Below, in pieces: positions 34,842-44,189 of a stretch of 64,000 nucleotides of DNA. Source of the stretch: an uncultured Fretibacterium sp. (GTDB lineage Bacteria > Synergistota > Synergistia > Synergistales > Aminobacteriaceae); contig CALGGR010000326.1 in the NCBI GenBank assembly GCA_937915755.1, forward strand, positions 1-64,000, in the 5' to 3' direction. A program made the translations under genes and the position numbers. The notes under the pieces were generated by a model, which saw only the letters and a program-made list of their open reading frames with translations, had not been told where the DNA came from and ran no database searches. Position 1 is the stretch's first letter. Each line of letters starts with the position of its first letter.

Positions 34842-36190
34842 CCCCTGACATTCAGCCCCCAAACAGCCCCGAAGCCGAACTCGCAGTGATTGGCTCCTGC
34901 CTCCTCTCACCCGAAGTACTCAGTGAGACGATGGAGCTTTTACGGCCCGATGACTTCTACGACCCTGCGCTCAGAAAGACCTTCGAGGTTATTGCGGAGA
35001 TGTACCGTGATGACAGGCCGGTTGATATGGTTACCGTGCAGATTGAGCTTAACTCGCGCGGAATGCTTGAGGCTCTTGGGGGTCAGGCGTTCATCGCAAG
35101 CCTCGCCGCAAGCGTTACAACAACCTTGAACTCAGCCTACCATGCCGGGATTGTCCGCGAAAACTCAATAAGGCGGAAACTCTTTGCCGTCAGCGATGAG
35201 ATTAAAGCGATGTCAACGAACAACTCGCTCTCGACAAGGGAAATCATCGAACATGCCGAGAAACTTCTCTTTGATGCCGCACAGAACAAAACCGCAACAG
35301 ATTTCAAGCACGTCCGCGACATCATAGGGCCTGTCTTCGTTGACGTTGAGGAACGGCTTGAACAGAACGCCGGAACTGCTACGGGTTACCCTACAGGTTT
35401 TGCTGACCTTGACTCTTTCACCGGCGGACTTCAGCCCGGAAGCCTCAACATCATCGCTGCACGCCCCTCAATGGGAAAGACTGCCTTTGCCGTGAACATC
35501 GCTCAGTTCGGAGGAGGAGATTCAAACCGCCCCGTCCTGATATTCAGCCTAGAAATGCCCGCCGAACAGTTAGTTTTGCGTATGCTTGCGGCAGAGTCTG
35601 GTGTTGATTTGTCGGCATTAAGCAACGGAACTTTCGACACACACGCTTTCGATATGGTCAAGGAGGCTTGCGGCATTCTCGCCCGGAAAAACATTTTCAT
35701 CAATGACGACTCTAACATCACGGCCATTGATTTCCGGACGAGGTGCAGACGCTTCAAGACACGTCATCAGGATTTGGCACTCGTGATTGTTGACTACTTA
35801 CAGCTAATGAGTTCGGGCGAAAGGAGAGCTTCAGACGGACGACAGCAGGAAGTCTCGGACATTTCGAGAATGATAAAAGCCACAGCAAGAGAGCTGAAAT
35901 GCCCCGTAATCGCATTGTCCCAGCTTTCACGGGCTACAGAGCAGAGGACTGAGAAGAAGCCTCAGCTTTCGGACTTGAGGGACTCGGGTGCCATTGAGCA
36001 GGACGCTGACGTTGTATTGCTGATGTTCAGGGAGGATTATTACAGCGAGAACGAGAATAACGACCTCACAAACAGCAAGGCCGATATTCGCGTTGCAAAG
36101 AACAGAAACGGAAGAACGGGTGTGTTTCATCTTACATTCGCAAGAGAGATTACGAGGTTCGGGAATTTCGGCGAGTTTGACGGATTTTAG
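34838..36190 (+). CDS. dnaB: Replicative DNA helicase
   Basis: Hexameric 5'-3' helicase of the replication fork, 450 residues. The N-terminal helical domain opens PPNSPEAELAVIGSCLL. The RecA-like domain carries Walker A ARPSMGKT near residues 208-215, Walker B LVIVDYLQLM, and a C-terminal arginine region VAKNRNGRTG. No intein was seen. The end overlaps the convergent ABC gene by four bases. Confidence 0.97.
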   Translation: MTPDIQPPNSPEAELAVIGSCLLSPEVLSETMELLRPDDFYDPALRKTFEVIAEMYRDDRPVDMVTVQIELNSRGMLEALGGQAFIASLAASVTTTLNSAYHAGIVRENSIRRKLFAVSDEIKAMSTNNSLSTREIIEHAEKLLFDAAQNKTATDFKHVRDIIGPVFVDVEERLEQNAGTATGYPTGFADLDSFTGGLQPGSLNIIAARPSMGKTAFAVNIAQFGGGDSNRPVLIFSLEMPAEQLVLRMLAAESGVDLSALSNGTFDTHAFDMVKEACGILARKNIFINDDSNITAIDFRTRCRRFKTRHQDLALVIVDYLQLMSSGERRASDGRQQEVSDISRMIKATARELKCPVIALSQLSRATEQRTEKKPQLSDLRDSGAIEQDADVVLLMFREDYYSENENNDLTNSKADIRVAKNRNGRTGVFHLTFAREITRFGNFGEFDGF

Positions 36191-36903
36191 CGCCTGGCCT
36201 CACTGTCAAGCTCCTCAATCTCAGGGGCGGCCTCGTCAGCAATGAGTTTGCCGTCCCTGAATCTCAACACCCTCTCGCTCCACGTCGCAATTTCAGGCTC
36301 ATGCGTAACCAGTATCACCGTTATCCCCTGCTTGTGCAAGTCCGTAAATATGTTCATGATTTCGACGGTAGTCTTAGTGTCGAGGTTTCCGGTTGGCTCA
36401 TCGGCGAGGATTATCGGCGCTTCTCCCACGATTGCGCGGGCTATTGCGACTCTCTGCTGCTGACCTCCTGACATCTGCGCGGGGCGATGATGTAACCTTT
36501 GGCCAAGCCCTACACGTTCGAGGGCATTAACGGCGGCTTTCCTTCTTGCTGACGACCCTACACCGCGATACAGTAAGGGGAGTTCAACGTTCTCCACAGC
36601 GTCAACTTTAGGAAGGAGGTTGAATCCCTGAAACACGAAGCCTAATTTCTGGTTACGAATGTCAGCTAACTCTGCCTTAGTCTGATCCTTAACGTCAACA
36701 CCGTCAAGCTCGTAATGCCCGCTGGTCGGAACATCGAGGCACCCCAGAATATTCATCATCGTCGACTTCCCTGAACCTGATGGCCCCATTACGCAGACGA
36801 ACTCGCCGCGTTCAATCTTGAAGCTCACCCCGTCAAGCGCACGAAGCTCAATGTCCCCCGTAACGTAAACTTTCGTGAGGTCTTTAACTTCTATGATGCT
36901 CAT
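36187..36903 (-). CDS. ABC transporter ATPase, MacB/LolD type
   Basis: A 238-residue ATPase with Walker A GPSGSGKST (residues 40-48), signature MSGGQQQRVAIARA, Walker B ILADEPTGNLD and the H-loop VTHEP. This subfamily drives mechanotransmission exporters (MacB) or lipoprotein release (LolD). It overlaps the MacA-like gene by one base (TAATG), so the two are coupled. The permease that should follow is absent; the next gene is convergent dnaB. It may use a permease encoded elsewhere. Confidence 0.87.
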   Translation of the reverse strand: MSIIEVKDLTKVYVTGDIELRALDGVSFKIERGEFVCVMGPSGSGKSTMMNILGCLDVPTSGHYELDGVDVKDQTKAELADIRNQKLGFVFQGFNLLPKVDAVENVELPLLYRGVGSSARRKAAVNALERVGLGQRLHHRPAQMSGGQQQRVAIARAIVGEAPIILADEPTGNLDTKTTVEIMNIFTDLHKQGITVILVTHEPEIATWSERVLRFRDGKLIADEAAPEIEELDSEARR

Positions 36904-38210
36904 TATCTTGGCCCTCTGCCTCCGCGCGGTGTTCCGAAGAGGCTTCTGTTGGCGTTAGCTCCTGATGCAGCACCCTTCTGAGCGTTCACAACAAGCTCGG
37001 TGTTCTCGTGGATTATTCCCCGCTGTCCCTGCTGAGGCCTAGTCTCTCCTGATGGTCTGTCTGGTCTCGGGGGTCTTGGTGCTGAACCCTTCTCCGAGAT
37101 TAGCTGTACCCATCTTCCGTCGGTTATGCCGATTTCAACCTGAACGGGAGGCATGAGGCCATTTCCACGCGCCGGCCAAACTGTCCCGGAGTTGAGCGTC
37201 TTCTTCGCTGTCAAAACGCTCTTGTCGAATGACATCGTAGCAATCAGATCCTCAGGAGGCGTGAATCTCAATGCTGCTACAGGGATTCGGATAGCGTCGG
37301 AGGCTTTTGCGGTCTCGATGGAAACGTTGGCGGTCATTCCGGGCTTCAGCTTCAAATCCGGGTTGTCGACGTGGATTATCACCGTGTAAGTTACGACGCT
37401 CTCGCTTGTGTTGGGTGCAATACGAACCTGAACGACCCTTCCCGAAAATATCTCGTCAGGAAATGCGTCAACACGAAACGTAACGTTTTGACCTTCCGCA
37501 ACCGTCCCTATGTCAGCCTCGTCAACCTTCGTCTCAATCTGCATTCGCGTCAAATCTTCAGCAACCTTGAATAGCGTAGGTGTCTGGTAACTTGCCGCAA
37601 CCGTCTGGCCTGCGTCAACCTGCCTGTCGATTACAACGCCGTTGACGGGTGATGTTATGCGCGTGTAATTGAGGTTAGTCCTTGCGCGTTCAACTGATGC
37701 ACGAGCCTGTGTTACACGGGATTTCGCTTCCTGCAATGATGCTTTCTTCATCTCAACGTCGGCCTCGCTGGTGTCAACCTCACTTCTTGCGATGAGTTTG
37801 CGATTCCATAGTTCGCGGTTACGTGTGAGTTTTCGTTGTGCGTCGGTCAATGATGCCTGCGCGCTCTTGACGCTTGCCTGATAAACCGCAAGGCTTGCCT
37901 CAGACTCGTTGAGAGTGAGACGGAGCACAGACGGGTCAATCAACGCTATCAACTGCCCAGCCCTTACAGGCGAATTGAAGTCAACATAAATCTCCTGAAC
38001 CGTTCCCGATACCTGCGTTCCAATTTCGACGACACTTATCGCGTTAAGCTCGCCCGTTGCTGTTACGGTTGACACAATATCACCACGCGTTACCGCCGAC
38101 GATGTCAGTCCGTAGACAACCGGCTCCTCGTGGAAAAAGTAGTAGTAAACCCCGTACCCTATGCCCGCGAATATTGCCAGTAACAATAACTTCTTCAAAC
38201 CTGCCCTCAT
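36903..38210 (-). CDS. macA: MacA-like periplasmic adaptor
   Basis: A 435-residue membrane fusion protein. The N-terminal helix (LKKLLLLAIFAGIGYGVYYYFF) anchors it. A lipoyl half-motif (IGTQVSGTVQEIYVDF) lies before, and TRITSPVNGVVIDRQVDAGQTV after, a long alpha-hairpin of about residues 100-165. It links an inner-membrane ABC exporter to TolC. The C-terminal Pro/Arg/Gly-rich tail is long and probably disordered. Confidence 0.88.
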   Translation of the reverse strand: MRAGLKKLLLLAIFAGIGYGVYYYFFHEEPVVYGLTSSAVTRGDIVSTVTATGELNAISVVEIGTQVSGTVQEIYVDFNSPVRAGQLIALIDPSVLRLTLNESEASLAVYQASVKSAQASLTDAQRKLTRNRELWNRKLIARSEVDTSEADVEMKKASLQEAKSRVTQARASVERARTNLNYTRITSPVNGVVIDRQVDAGQTVAASYQTPTLFKVAEDLTRMQIETKVDEADIGTVAEGQNVTFRVDAFPDEIFSGRVVQVRIAPNTSESVVTYTVIIHVDNPDLKLKPGMTANVSIETAKASDAIRIPVAALRFTPPEDLIATMSFDKSVLTAKKTLNSGTVWPARGNGLMPPVQVEIGITDGRWVQLISEKGSAPRPPRPDRPSGETRPQQGQRGIIHENTELVVNAQKGAASGANANRSLFGTPRGGRGPR

Positions 38211-38222
38211 AATTTCACGCTC

Positions 38223-39068
38223 CTATAATTTCCGTAATATGCTCAAACTCTCAATTCCGACATTAACGCCCTCAGAGTTTAGCCGCCCCAATGGTATGGA
38301 TTTGTTCGCGCCGTGATAGTCGCTTCCGCCCGAAACAAAAAGCCCCGAACGTCCCGCAATATCCGCCAGCCTTTTGCACATCATGGCCGTATACTTCGAG
38401 TACCAGCACTCAAGCCCCTTCAAGCCGTAGACGATAAGTTCACGCAAAGTCTCACGAAATTCCTGCTCAGGAGTCTCACGTTCGCCCTCACCGCCAAGAG
38501 GGTGCGCCCAGACTGGAATCCCTCCGGCTGACAATATCGCTTTCACGGCCTGCCCCGCGCTTATCCTGTCAACGCCGGTCTTGCACTTGTTGATGTAGCG
38601 GTCGATTGCCTCCTGCTTGTTTGCGGCGTAACCCTTCATCACGATCATGTTGGCGATGTGAGGCTTTCCGATTGATGGGAACTGCTGAAGGTTCGATATG
38701 TCATCGTCAGTAAAGTTAATCCCGAATTTCTCACGCAATAACTTTATCCTCATGTAGAATTTGTCGCGCCTAAGATTGTCTCCCGTCCTCAATGCGTCCT
38801 GAAAGTTTGGGTTGTTCTCGTCGTAATTCAAGCCTAGAATGTGGCACTTAGCCCCGCCCTCAGTCCTGCATGAAAACTCCACCCCCTGAACGAATCGTAC
38901 GCCTCGCGGAATTATCCTCTTCATCTTCAACGCGCCCTTGATTGTGTCATGGTCGGTTATGGAGAATATTGTTATCCCTGCTTTCTGAACGTTCCACAAT
39001 AATTGCTCAGGAGTGTCAGTCCCGTCAGATGCGTTCGTGTGAATGTGAAGGTCTACTGTGCTTGCCAT
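38223..39068 (-). CDS. PHP-domain phosphoesterase (TrpH/RNase AM-like)
   Basis: A 281-residue PHP metal-dependent phosphoesterase. Motifs seen: DLHIHTNASDGTD (residues 6-18), SITDHDT, QGVEFSC, GKPHIA, WAHPLGG and GGSDYHG, the full set of metal-binding His/Asp residues. E. coli relatives act on 3',5'-bisphosphates and trim RNA 5' ends. The gene overlaps the tolC end by 16 bases and precedes macA by 12, so it is embedded in an efflux operon to which it has no obvious link. Confidence 0.87.
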   Translation of the reverse strand: MASTVDLHIHTNASDGTDTPEQLLWNVQKAGITIFSITDHDTIKGALKMKRIIPRGVRFVQGVEFSCRTEGGAKCHILGLNYDENNPNFQDALRTGDNLRRDKFYMRIKLLREKFGINFTDDDISNLQQFPSIGKPHIANMIVMKGYAANKQEAIDRYINKCKTGVDRISAGQAVKAILSAGGIPVWAHPLGGEGERETPEQEFRETLRELIVYGLKGLECWYSKYTAMMCKRLADIAGRSGLFVSGGSDYHGANKSIPLGRLNSEGVNVGIESLSILRKL

Positions 39069-40357
39069 AATTCCTCTCTCCCTTGAATTTCTGGCGGGAA
39101 ATGCCCCAATGCCTCGTCCAGATCCGCCCTTGCTGTCTGAGCGTCATACAGTGCCTGATAATACGTGTGCTTTGCTTCAGCAAGTGCCGATACAGCGTCG
39201 CTGACCTCGATTGAGTTTCCCACGCCGACATTATAGCGTCCCTGCGAAAGCTCCAGATTCTCCTCCGAATACTTCACGGTTTCTTCTGCTGACCTTGCAC
39301 GGTCGTTAGCGTTCATGAGGGACAATGCCGCGCTCATCACTGAATATGTTATGCTCTGCCTCAGAGTATCAGCGTCGGCGTTCGTCTGTTCAAGCTGTGC
39401 CCTTGCGCGTTCAACGCCTGCTTTCGTCTCGCCCCCGTCAACAACGGGAACATTGACGCTAATCCCTGCGTAATAATCTGTGGTTGACGATGTGCCTTCA
39501 CGGTTCGAGAATGACGTACTCGCCTGCCCCGTAATCGTCGGTGAATTTGCGCGAGCCGCGTCCTTAATCGTAAGCTCTCCGGCCGTGATGTCATGGAGCA
39601 TCTTTCGGAAATCCGGCCTGTCTTCGAGAGCTTTGTCGACGAGGTTGGCCATGTCCTCCGGCAATGATGGCAGCATCAATTCGGCTGACAGTGCGATGTT
39701 GAAAGGGCTGTGAATGTCCGTGCCCATTGCGACCTTTAGGGCTTCCTGAGCGAGGAGTATATCGTTCTGAGCCTTGAGGAGTGATACTCTTGCTGACGAC
39801 AAATCGGCCTGAGCTTTCGTAACGTCGATATAGGGGCTGTTGCCGACTTCGTAGAGACCCTGAGCGCTCTTGAGGTGTTCTTCGAGGTTGCTGACTTTCT
39901 CCTGCTGTAAATCGCGGTCAAGGAATTTCAGGACGAGGTCATAATATTTGCGTTTAGCGTTTGCGGCTACGGTTATCATTGTGCTTTTGTGTGTCTCCTG
40001 CGAACCTATCAATGACTCTGTGCGAATCTGACGCTGGATTTTGTTGCGGCTGTTGTCATAGAGCAGCTTTGATGCTGTGATGCTGAGTGCCTCGTTGTGG
40101 TAACGTTCGTCCCAATACTCCAAGTCTCCGTTGTAGCGTACCGAGCCTGTGATTGAAACTTTGACTCGTGTTGCGGCTCTTAGTGCTTCGAGCTGAGCGG
40201 CCATGTCCTGAGTTGAGGCTTTGGACTTTCGGAGAGACGGGTGATTATTGAGTGAGAGCATGAGGCATTCTTCTAGTGAGAGGCCGGAAATGTCTTGAGA
40301 GTAAGACGGCGGGCATAACAGCAATATTATTGAGAGAGTGAGAAATATTCTACGCAT
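39053..40357 (-). CDS. tolC: TolC-family outer-membrane efflux protein
   Basis: A 434-residue outer-membrane channel subunit. The signal peptide is MRRIFLTLSIILLLCPPSYS. Two duplicated helical halves follow (LSLEECLMLSLNNHPSLRKSKAST and the YEVGNSPYIDVTKAQADLSSARVSLLKA repeat, then RYNVGVGNSIEVSDAVSALAEAK). It is first in the tolC-PHP-macA-macB transcript. The ribosome site CAGGAG is well spaced from ATG 40357. Confidence 0.9.
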   Translation of the reverse strand: MRRIFLTLSIILLLCPPSYSQDISGLSLEECLMLSLNNHPSLRKSKASTQDMAAQLEALRAATRVKVSITGSVRYNGDLEYWDERYHNEALSITASKLLYDNSRNKIQRQIRTESLIGSQETHKSTMITVAANAKRKYYDLVLKFLDRDLQQEKVSNLEEHLKSAQGLYEVGNSPYIDVTKAQADLSSARVSLLKAQNDILLAQEALKVAMGTDIHSPFNIALSAELMLPSLPEDMANLVDKALEDRPDFRKMLHDITAGELTIKDAARANSPTITGQASTSFSNREGTSSTTDYYAGISVNVPVVDGGETKAGVERARAQLEQTNADADTLRQSITYSVMSAALSLMNANDRARSAEETVKYSEENLELSQGRYNVGVGNSIEVSDAVSALAEAKHTYYQALYDAQTARADLDEALGHFPPEIQGREELWQAQ

Positions 40358-40506
40358 TTACGAAAACTCCTGAGAATGAAATATCGAGTGAACCCTGTGA
40401 AATTAGATTGTACTCTAAAATCACGATGTCAGTATATTCAGAGTGGGTGAAGAATTTGTGAAGTCATTGGATTCTGAGGAGGTCTAAAAATTCCCATGTG
40501 AAAAAA

Positions 40507-40534
40507 TTACGAGGACAAGTTTTTATGCTATAAT
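40507..40534 (+). promoter_or_regulatory. Likely promoter of the VWA lipoprotein gene
   Basis: A perfect TATAAT (40529-40534) has a weak -35 TTACGA (40507-40512) at 16 bases. Transcription would begin near 40541, about 340 bases before the lipoprotein start, giving a long leader. The leader holds a hairpin (GCACAT...ATGTGC, about 40557-40578) and two tiny ORFs. Confidence 0.45.
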
Positions 40535-40691
40535 CATACTCACCTAAGATGAAAAAGCACATAGCTTTTGGCATGTGCCAGCAGTCTTTTCTTGTCCCGT
40601 GCGTATTATAGCACAGTACAGAATAAGGTGATTGATAGTTATGTGCTTAAATTTTCGTTAATGGATTTATCGAAGGAAGGAGGTGATTATC

Positions 40692-40742
40692 ATGGCATAC
40701 AGCAAACCGAAAGTGAAAGCAAAAGACGTAGATACATCTTAA
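40692..40742 (+). CDS. 16-residue micro-ORF with a perfect ribosome site
   Basis: ATG 40692 is preceded by AAGGAGGTGAT, an almost complete anti-Shine-Dalgarno match and among the strongest in the window, yet the frame is only MAYSKPKVKAKDVDTS. It lies in the leader of the VWA lipoprotein. It could be a leader peptide or the start of a truncated small-peptide gene. No family is recognised. Confidence 0.4.
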   Translation: MAYSKPKVKAKDVDTS

Positions 40743-40791
40743 TTTGTCATATACGTATTGTAAACGCAATACTAGGAAAGGCGATCGTTGT

Positions 40792-40884
40792 ATGTACCTT
40801 CTTTCTCATTTATTTAGTACAAGGAAAGAAGTATATAAACTCTGTGAATTTTATCACGAATTATGCACAAAGGAGAACAGATAA
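40792..40884 (+). CDS. 30-residue micro-ORF overlapping the VWA lipoprotein start
   Basis: ATG 40792 opens MYLLSHLFSTRKEVYKLCEF and ends with TAA sharing a base with the downstream ATG (TAATG). The ribosome site is weak (GGAAAGG, about 12 bases upstream). The stop-start overlap suggests translational coupling to the lipoprotein, but a chance ORF is possible. Confidence 0.25.
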   Translation: MYLLSHLFSTRKEVYKLCEFYHELCTKENR

Positions 40885-43800
40885 TGACGTACAGAAAGTT
40901 CTTTTGTACAGTGATGGTTGTGTTCTTGTTGCTCAGTGTATCGGGTTGCGGAGGAAGTGGGAAAGGTAATCTGTCTCTAGTGCCAGATACACCAACAAGC
41001 CCGGATATACCCGTCCCTATTCCTGAGCCGGATTCTGGTGATATACCAATCAATCCCGAATCACCAGATACTCCCGTACCAATTTCTGAACCGACTCCTG
41101 TGTTTACCGTAACATTTGATTCAAACGGTGGCAGTTACGTTGAAGAGCAGAAAGTCGAGGAAGAAGAGCGTGCGGTTCAGCCTGATGACCCAGAATTAGA
41201 AGGGTATGTTTTCGTTCGCTGGCTTGACGAGAATGGAGACAACTTCAACTTCGATTCTCCAATCTACGATGATTGTACTCTTACGGCTGAATGGACGAAA
41301 CTTGATGAGGTTACGGAAGAAGAAGTTGCGATGCTTCAGGAAGCAGTATTCGGAGGCCGGGCATCTGTTTCGTTCGACTCCTCGCCGCTGTTGTCTGTGG
41401 ATGTTACCTATGACTTCGCTGATGCAGCAGGATTCGTTGAAGTCTCAGAGGTAACTGATGGCCCCGTACTCAACACAGCAGGACTAATCGGCGCACCCGT
41501 CAATATCAAGTCCGACCTGTCAGAGTTCAAGGCGACTACAATCACCTTCCACTATGACCCGGCTCTTCTCACCGTAAGGCCTTATGACTTAGGCATAGTA
41601 TGGTACGACGAAGCAAATAACAGAATGGTTCTGTTGAGCAAAGATGTAACCATCGACACAGGCACAAACACCATAAGCGTCTCTTCAGATCACTTCAGCA
41701 TCTACGGCGTTGTTTCAGTGTCTCAGTGGCAGGAAATCTGGTCGAAGCGTTTGCCTACTATCAGAAGCGAAGATGTCAAGTACAACGTGATTCTTGCTAT
41801 TGACTGCTCCGGCAGTATGTGGGGGACAGCTATCAGCGATGCTATAAGCTCCGCTCAAAGTCTGGTGGATGCTCTTTCAGATGAAGACTATGCTGCTGTG
41901 CTGGCTTTCGAGAGTAACGCCTACGAAGTTCTGGGAACGACAAAAATCGGAGGCAACAGGCAGACGATCAAAGATAGTATCGCTACACTACGTGCTTTTG
42001 GTGGAACAAACATTCAGGCTGTTCTTGAGCTGTCATTGGGATATAACATGACAGAGCCAGGATACAAGAATCTCGTTGTTCTGCTGTCTGACGGTTACAG
42101 TTACGCCGTATATGACAGCATACTGCAGAGCCTCAAAGATAATAGCATCAAGGTTATCACAGTAGGTCTCGGCAGTGTTGACGAGGCTCTTATGAAGAGG
42201 ATTGCGAGTGCTACTGAGGGAAGCTATCTGTACGCGTCAAGCTCGGAACAGCTGGAAGAAAAGTTTGCAGAGGTCGCAAATACGGACTTCGGACTTGAGA
42301 GCGGAGATAATGACGGAGACGGACTGCCTGATTCTTTCGAGGAAGCTGGTATGAGGGACTTCTTCGGCCATGAATGGAAGACCGACTCGAAGGATGAGGA
42401 TTCTGACGACGATGGCTTCAAAGACGGTGAGGAGCTTCTGTTCAATCCGTTCGGTTACTCACCCCCATCATCGTTTGTTGGGTATGTGTCGAATCCTAAC
42501 CTAACAACCGAGAAATATGACTTGCCTCTCATCTCAATTCCGAACAATGTATACTGCGTAACAGATGACATCAGCGCAAGAAGGTTGACTCTGAGGTTCA
42601 GGATTACCAGCCACCTCTACAAAGAGATGCACGACAAGGAGATTTTCTACCGACAGGCTGAGGATAAAGATCTCCAGTACGAGGTTGTTGACCTTCCAGA
42701 AGGCTTCACCTCCTCCAAGCTGTACCCGCACAAAATGACTACCAGAAAAACTGAGGACGGTACGCAAAACACTGAGGTTGATTACTACGTGGAGTTCACG
42801 GTGAATTACCCCGAAAATCAGTCGCGGGCACTCAAGAAAGTAAACTTGAAGCACATCGACGACACTCCCGGAGCAATGGAGCTTACGTTCCTTGATATAC
42901 CAGTTGAGTACGTCAACACACAGGTGAGGAGTTACGTAGTTGATGCCGCAGAGACAGCCCGCAAACGTCTTGAAGCTCAATACATCAAGGCGTTGATGAA
43001 GGACATTGGTGCAGTTCAACAAGACAGTTCAGCGATGAAGGACTCGGCCTCATCACTCAGGGCATTGGCTAAAGCAATCACACCTACTCCTGTTATCGGT
43101 ACGACTGCCAAAGCTCCCAGTCAGGTTATTCAGGTGTTCGCTGAGGCTATCGAGAAAGCTGTAGAAAAAGCCAAGACTCAAGGCTATAACGTTGACATCG
43201 ATGAGTGGAACAGAAATCCTCTGAAATGCGTAACGACTTTCATGAAGGATTGGGCAGAAGGTATTGCCAACATCTTTACCACAGAGACGCAAAAGGTAAC
43301 TATCGGCGGTACTACCTACACAGTCAAAATGGATATAACAAGCATGGAAGGAATCGGCTATGGACATGCCACCGTTTCAGCAGGATACCACCGCGAATGG
43401 GAATTGCTCTGGGCTTCAAACATGAAAGAAATCAATACCGCTCTGGGCAATTACTGTGCAATGCTCCTGCAACTTTCTGAAGATGTCATAGAACAGTTCT
43501 GGACCATCTACATAAACAGCTTTCTCGGTGAAATCGGCTCATCAAAGCAGGTCAGCCAGACAATGGTTCACAATGCGGGACTCGTCATCAAAATTCTCGG
43601 TGGCAGCGGAAAAGACAGTGAGGAAGCGGCAAAAGAGTTAGCGCAGTCGGCACTTCAGTATGTCAACTCCAAAACTCAGGCAGTGCTGAAGGACAAGCTC
43701 CAGAAAATCACGGACAAAGAGTTTGAGCTTGAGATTGAGAGCTTCGTCAAAAACTTACCTGAAGGCAAGGGCAAGAAGTACATGGACATTGCCCAGAAGC

Positions 43801-44006
43801 TCAAGAAGATTTCAGAGAAGTACGATGAGCTGAAAGAAGCAATCGAGGCCTATGCGAGCTTCAGTCATGGCTCAGGCGGGAGCGTCTCACAAGCAATCAC
43901 CGACGTCGAAAAGGCGTATTCAGGCTTCAAGTCTGTTTACGACAAGCTGAACGATGATGAGCTTTTCTCGGACAAGGCATCATTGATCGACTTCATTCTC
44001 AAGTAA
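40884..44006 (+). CDS. Large von Willebrand factor A lipoprotein
   Basis: A 1040-residue lipoprotein. The signal peptide ends in lipobox VSGC near residue 20. A Pro-rich linker follows, then one InlB/Flg_new-type repeat (TVTFDSNGG...LTAEW, about residues 75-140). A VWA domain has MIDAS D307-C-S-G-S, GGTNIQ and VVLLSDG. Acidic calcium-type repeats (DNDGDGLPD, DSDDDGFKDGEE) come next, then a long helical C-terminal half. It may bind host or community surfaces; no function is proven. The ATG at 40884 follows AAAGGAGA. It stands alone between terminators. Confidence 0.8.
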   Translation: MTYRKFFCTVMVVFLLLSVSGCGGSGKGNLSLVPDTPTSPDIPVPIPEPDSGDIPINPESPDTPVPISEPTPVFTVTFDSNGGSYVEEQKVEEEERAVQPDDPELEGYVFVRWLDENGDNFNFDSPIYDDCTLTAEWTKLDEVTEEEVAMLQEAVFGGRASVSFDSSPLLSVDVTYDFADAAGFVEVSEVTDGPVLNTAGLIGAPVNIKSDLSEFKATTITFHYDPALLTVRPYDLGIVWYDEANNRMVLLSKDVTIDTGTNTISVSSDHFSIYGVVSVSQWQEIWSKRLPTIRSEDVKYNVILAIDCSGSMWGTAISDAISSAQSLVDALSDEDYAAVLAFESNAYEVLGTTKIGGNRQTIKDSIATLRAFGGTNIQAVLELSLGYNMTEPGYKNLVVLLSDGYSYAVYDSILQSLKDNSIKVITVGLGSVDEALMKRIASATEGSYLYASSSEQLEEKFAEVANTDFGLESGDNDGDGLPDSFEEAGMRDFFGHEWKTDSKDEDSDDDGFKDGEELLFNPFGYSPPSSFVGYVSNPNLTTEKYDLPLISIPNNVYCVTDDISARRLTLRFRITSHLYKEMHDKEIFYRQAEDKDLQYEVVDLPEGFTSSKLYPHKMTTRKTEDGTQNTEVDYYVEFTVNYPENQSRALKKVNLKHIDDTPGAMELTFLDIPVEYVNTQVRSYVVDAAETARKRLEAQYIKALMKDIGAVQQDSSAMKDSASSLRALAKAITPTPVIGTTAKAPSQVIQVFAEAIEKAVEKAKTQGYNVDIDEWNRNPLKCVTTFMKDWAEGIANIFTTETQKVTIGGTTYTVKMDITSMEGIGYGHATVSAGYHREWELLWASNMKEINTALGNYCAMLLQLSEDVIEQFWTIYINSFLGEIGSSKQVSQTMVHNAGLVIKILGGSGKDSEEAAKELAQSALQYVNSKTQAVLKDKLQKITDKEFELEIESFVKNLPEGKGKKYMDIAQKLKKISEKYDELKEAIEAYASFSHGSGGSVSQAITDVEKAYSGFKSVYDKLNDDELFSDKASLIDFILK

Positions 44007-44020
44007 CCACTACTTGACTG

Positions 44021-44061
44021 AAAAAAGTCTGGCTTACAGAAACTTGTGGGCCAGATTTTTT
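44021..44061 (+). terminator. Terminator after the VWA lipoprotein
   Basis: AAAAAAGTCTGGC pairs with GGCCAGATTTTTT around a long loop, with one mismatch in the stem. A-tract and T-tract flank it, so it can end transcription in both directions. Confidence 0.8.
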
Positions 44062-44142
44062 GCTTTGCTCTAATCACAAAACTACAGGGAAGCATTAGGC
44101 GGGGAAGATTTCAGATGGATAACTCAGGACAATTTCACGCTG

Positions 44143-44182
44143 TAAAAACTTGCGGCCTCCCTCAATTCCAAGAAGCCGCAGA
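44143..44182 (-). terminator. Terminator of the GarR-like gene
   Basis: On the minus strand TGCGGC pairs with GCCGCA and is followed by AGTTTTTAC, just downstream of the reductase stop. The 80 bases between this and the previous terminator hold nothing recognisable. Confidence 0.7.
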
Positions 44183-44189
44183 ATTTTCA

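Noticed and set aside
40570..40590. Sigma54 -24/-12 promoter around GGCATGTGCCAGCAG
   Set aside because: The GG and GC doublets are nine bases apart rather than ten and the flanking consensus is poor; a sigma70 TATAAT lies close by.
40541..40690. Cyclic-di-GMP or other known riboswitch before the VWA lipoprotein
   Set aside because: Apart from a six-pair hairpin and a GTGC/GCAC stem, none of the conserved boxes of the riboswitch classes I know could be recognised.
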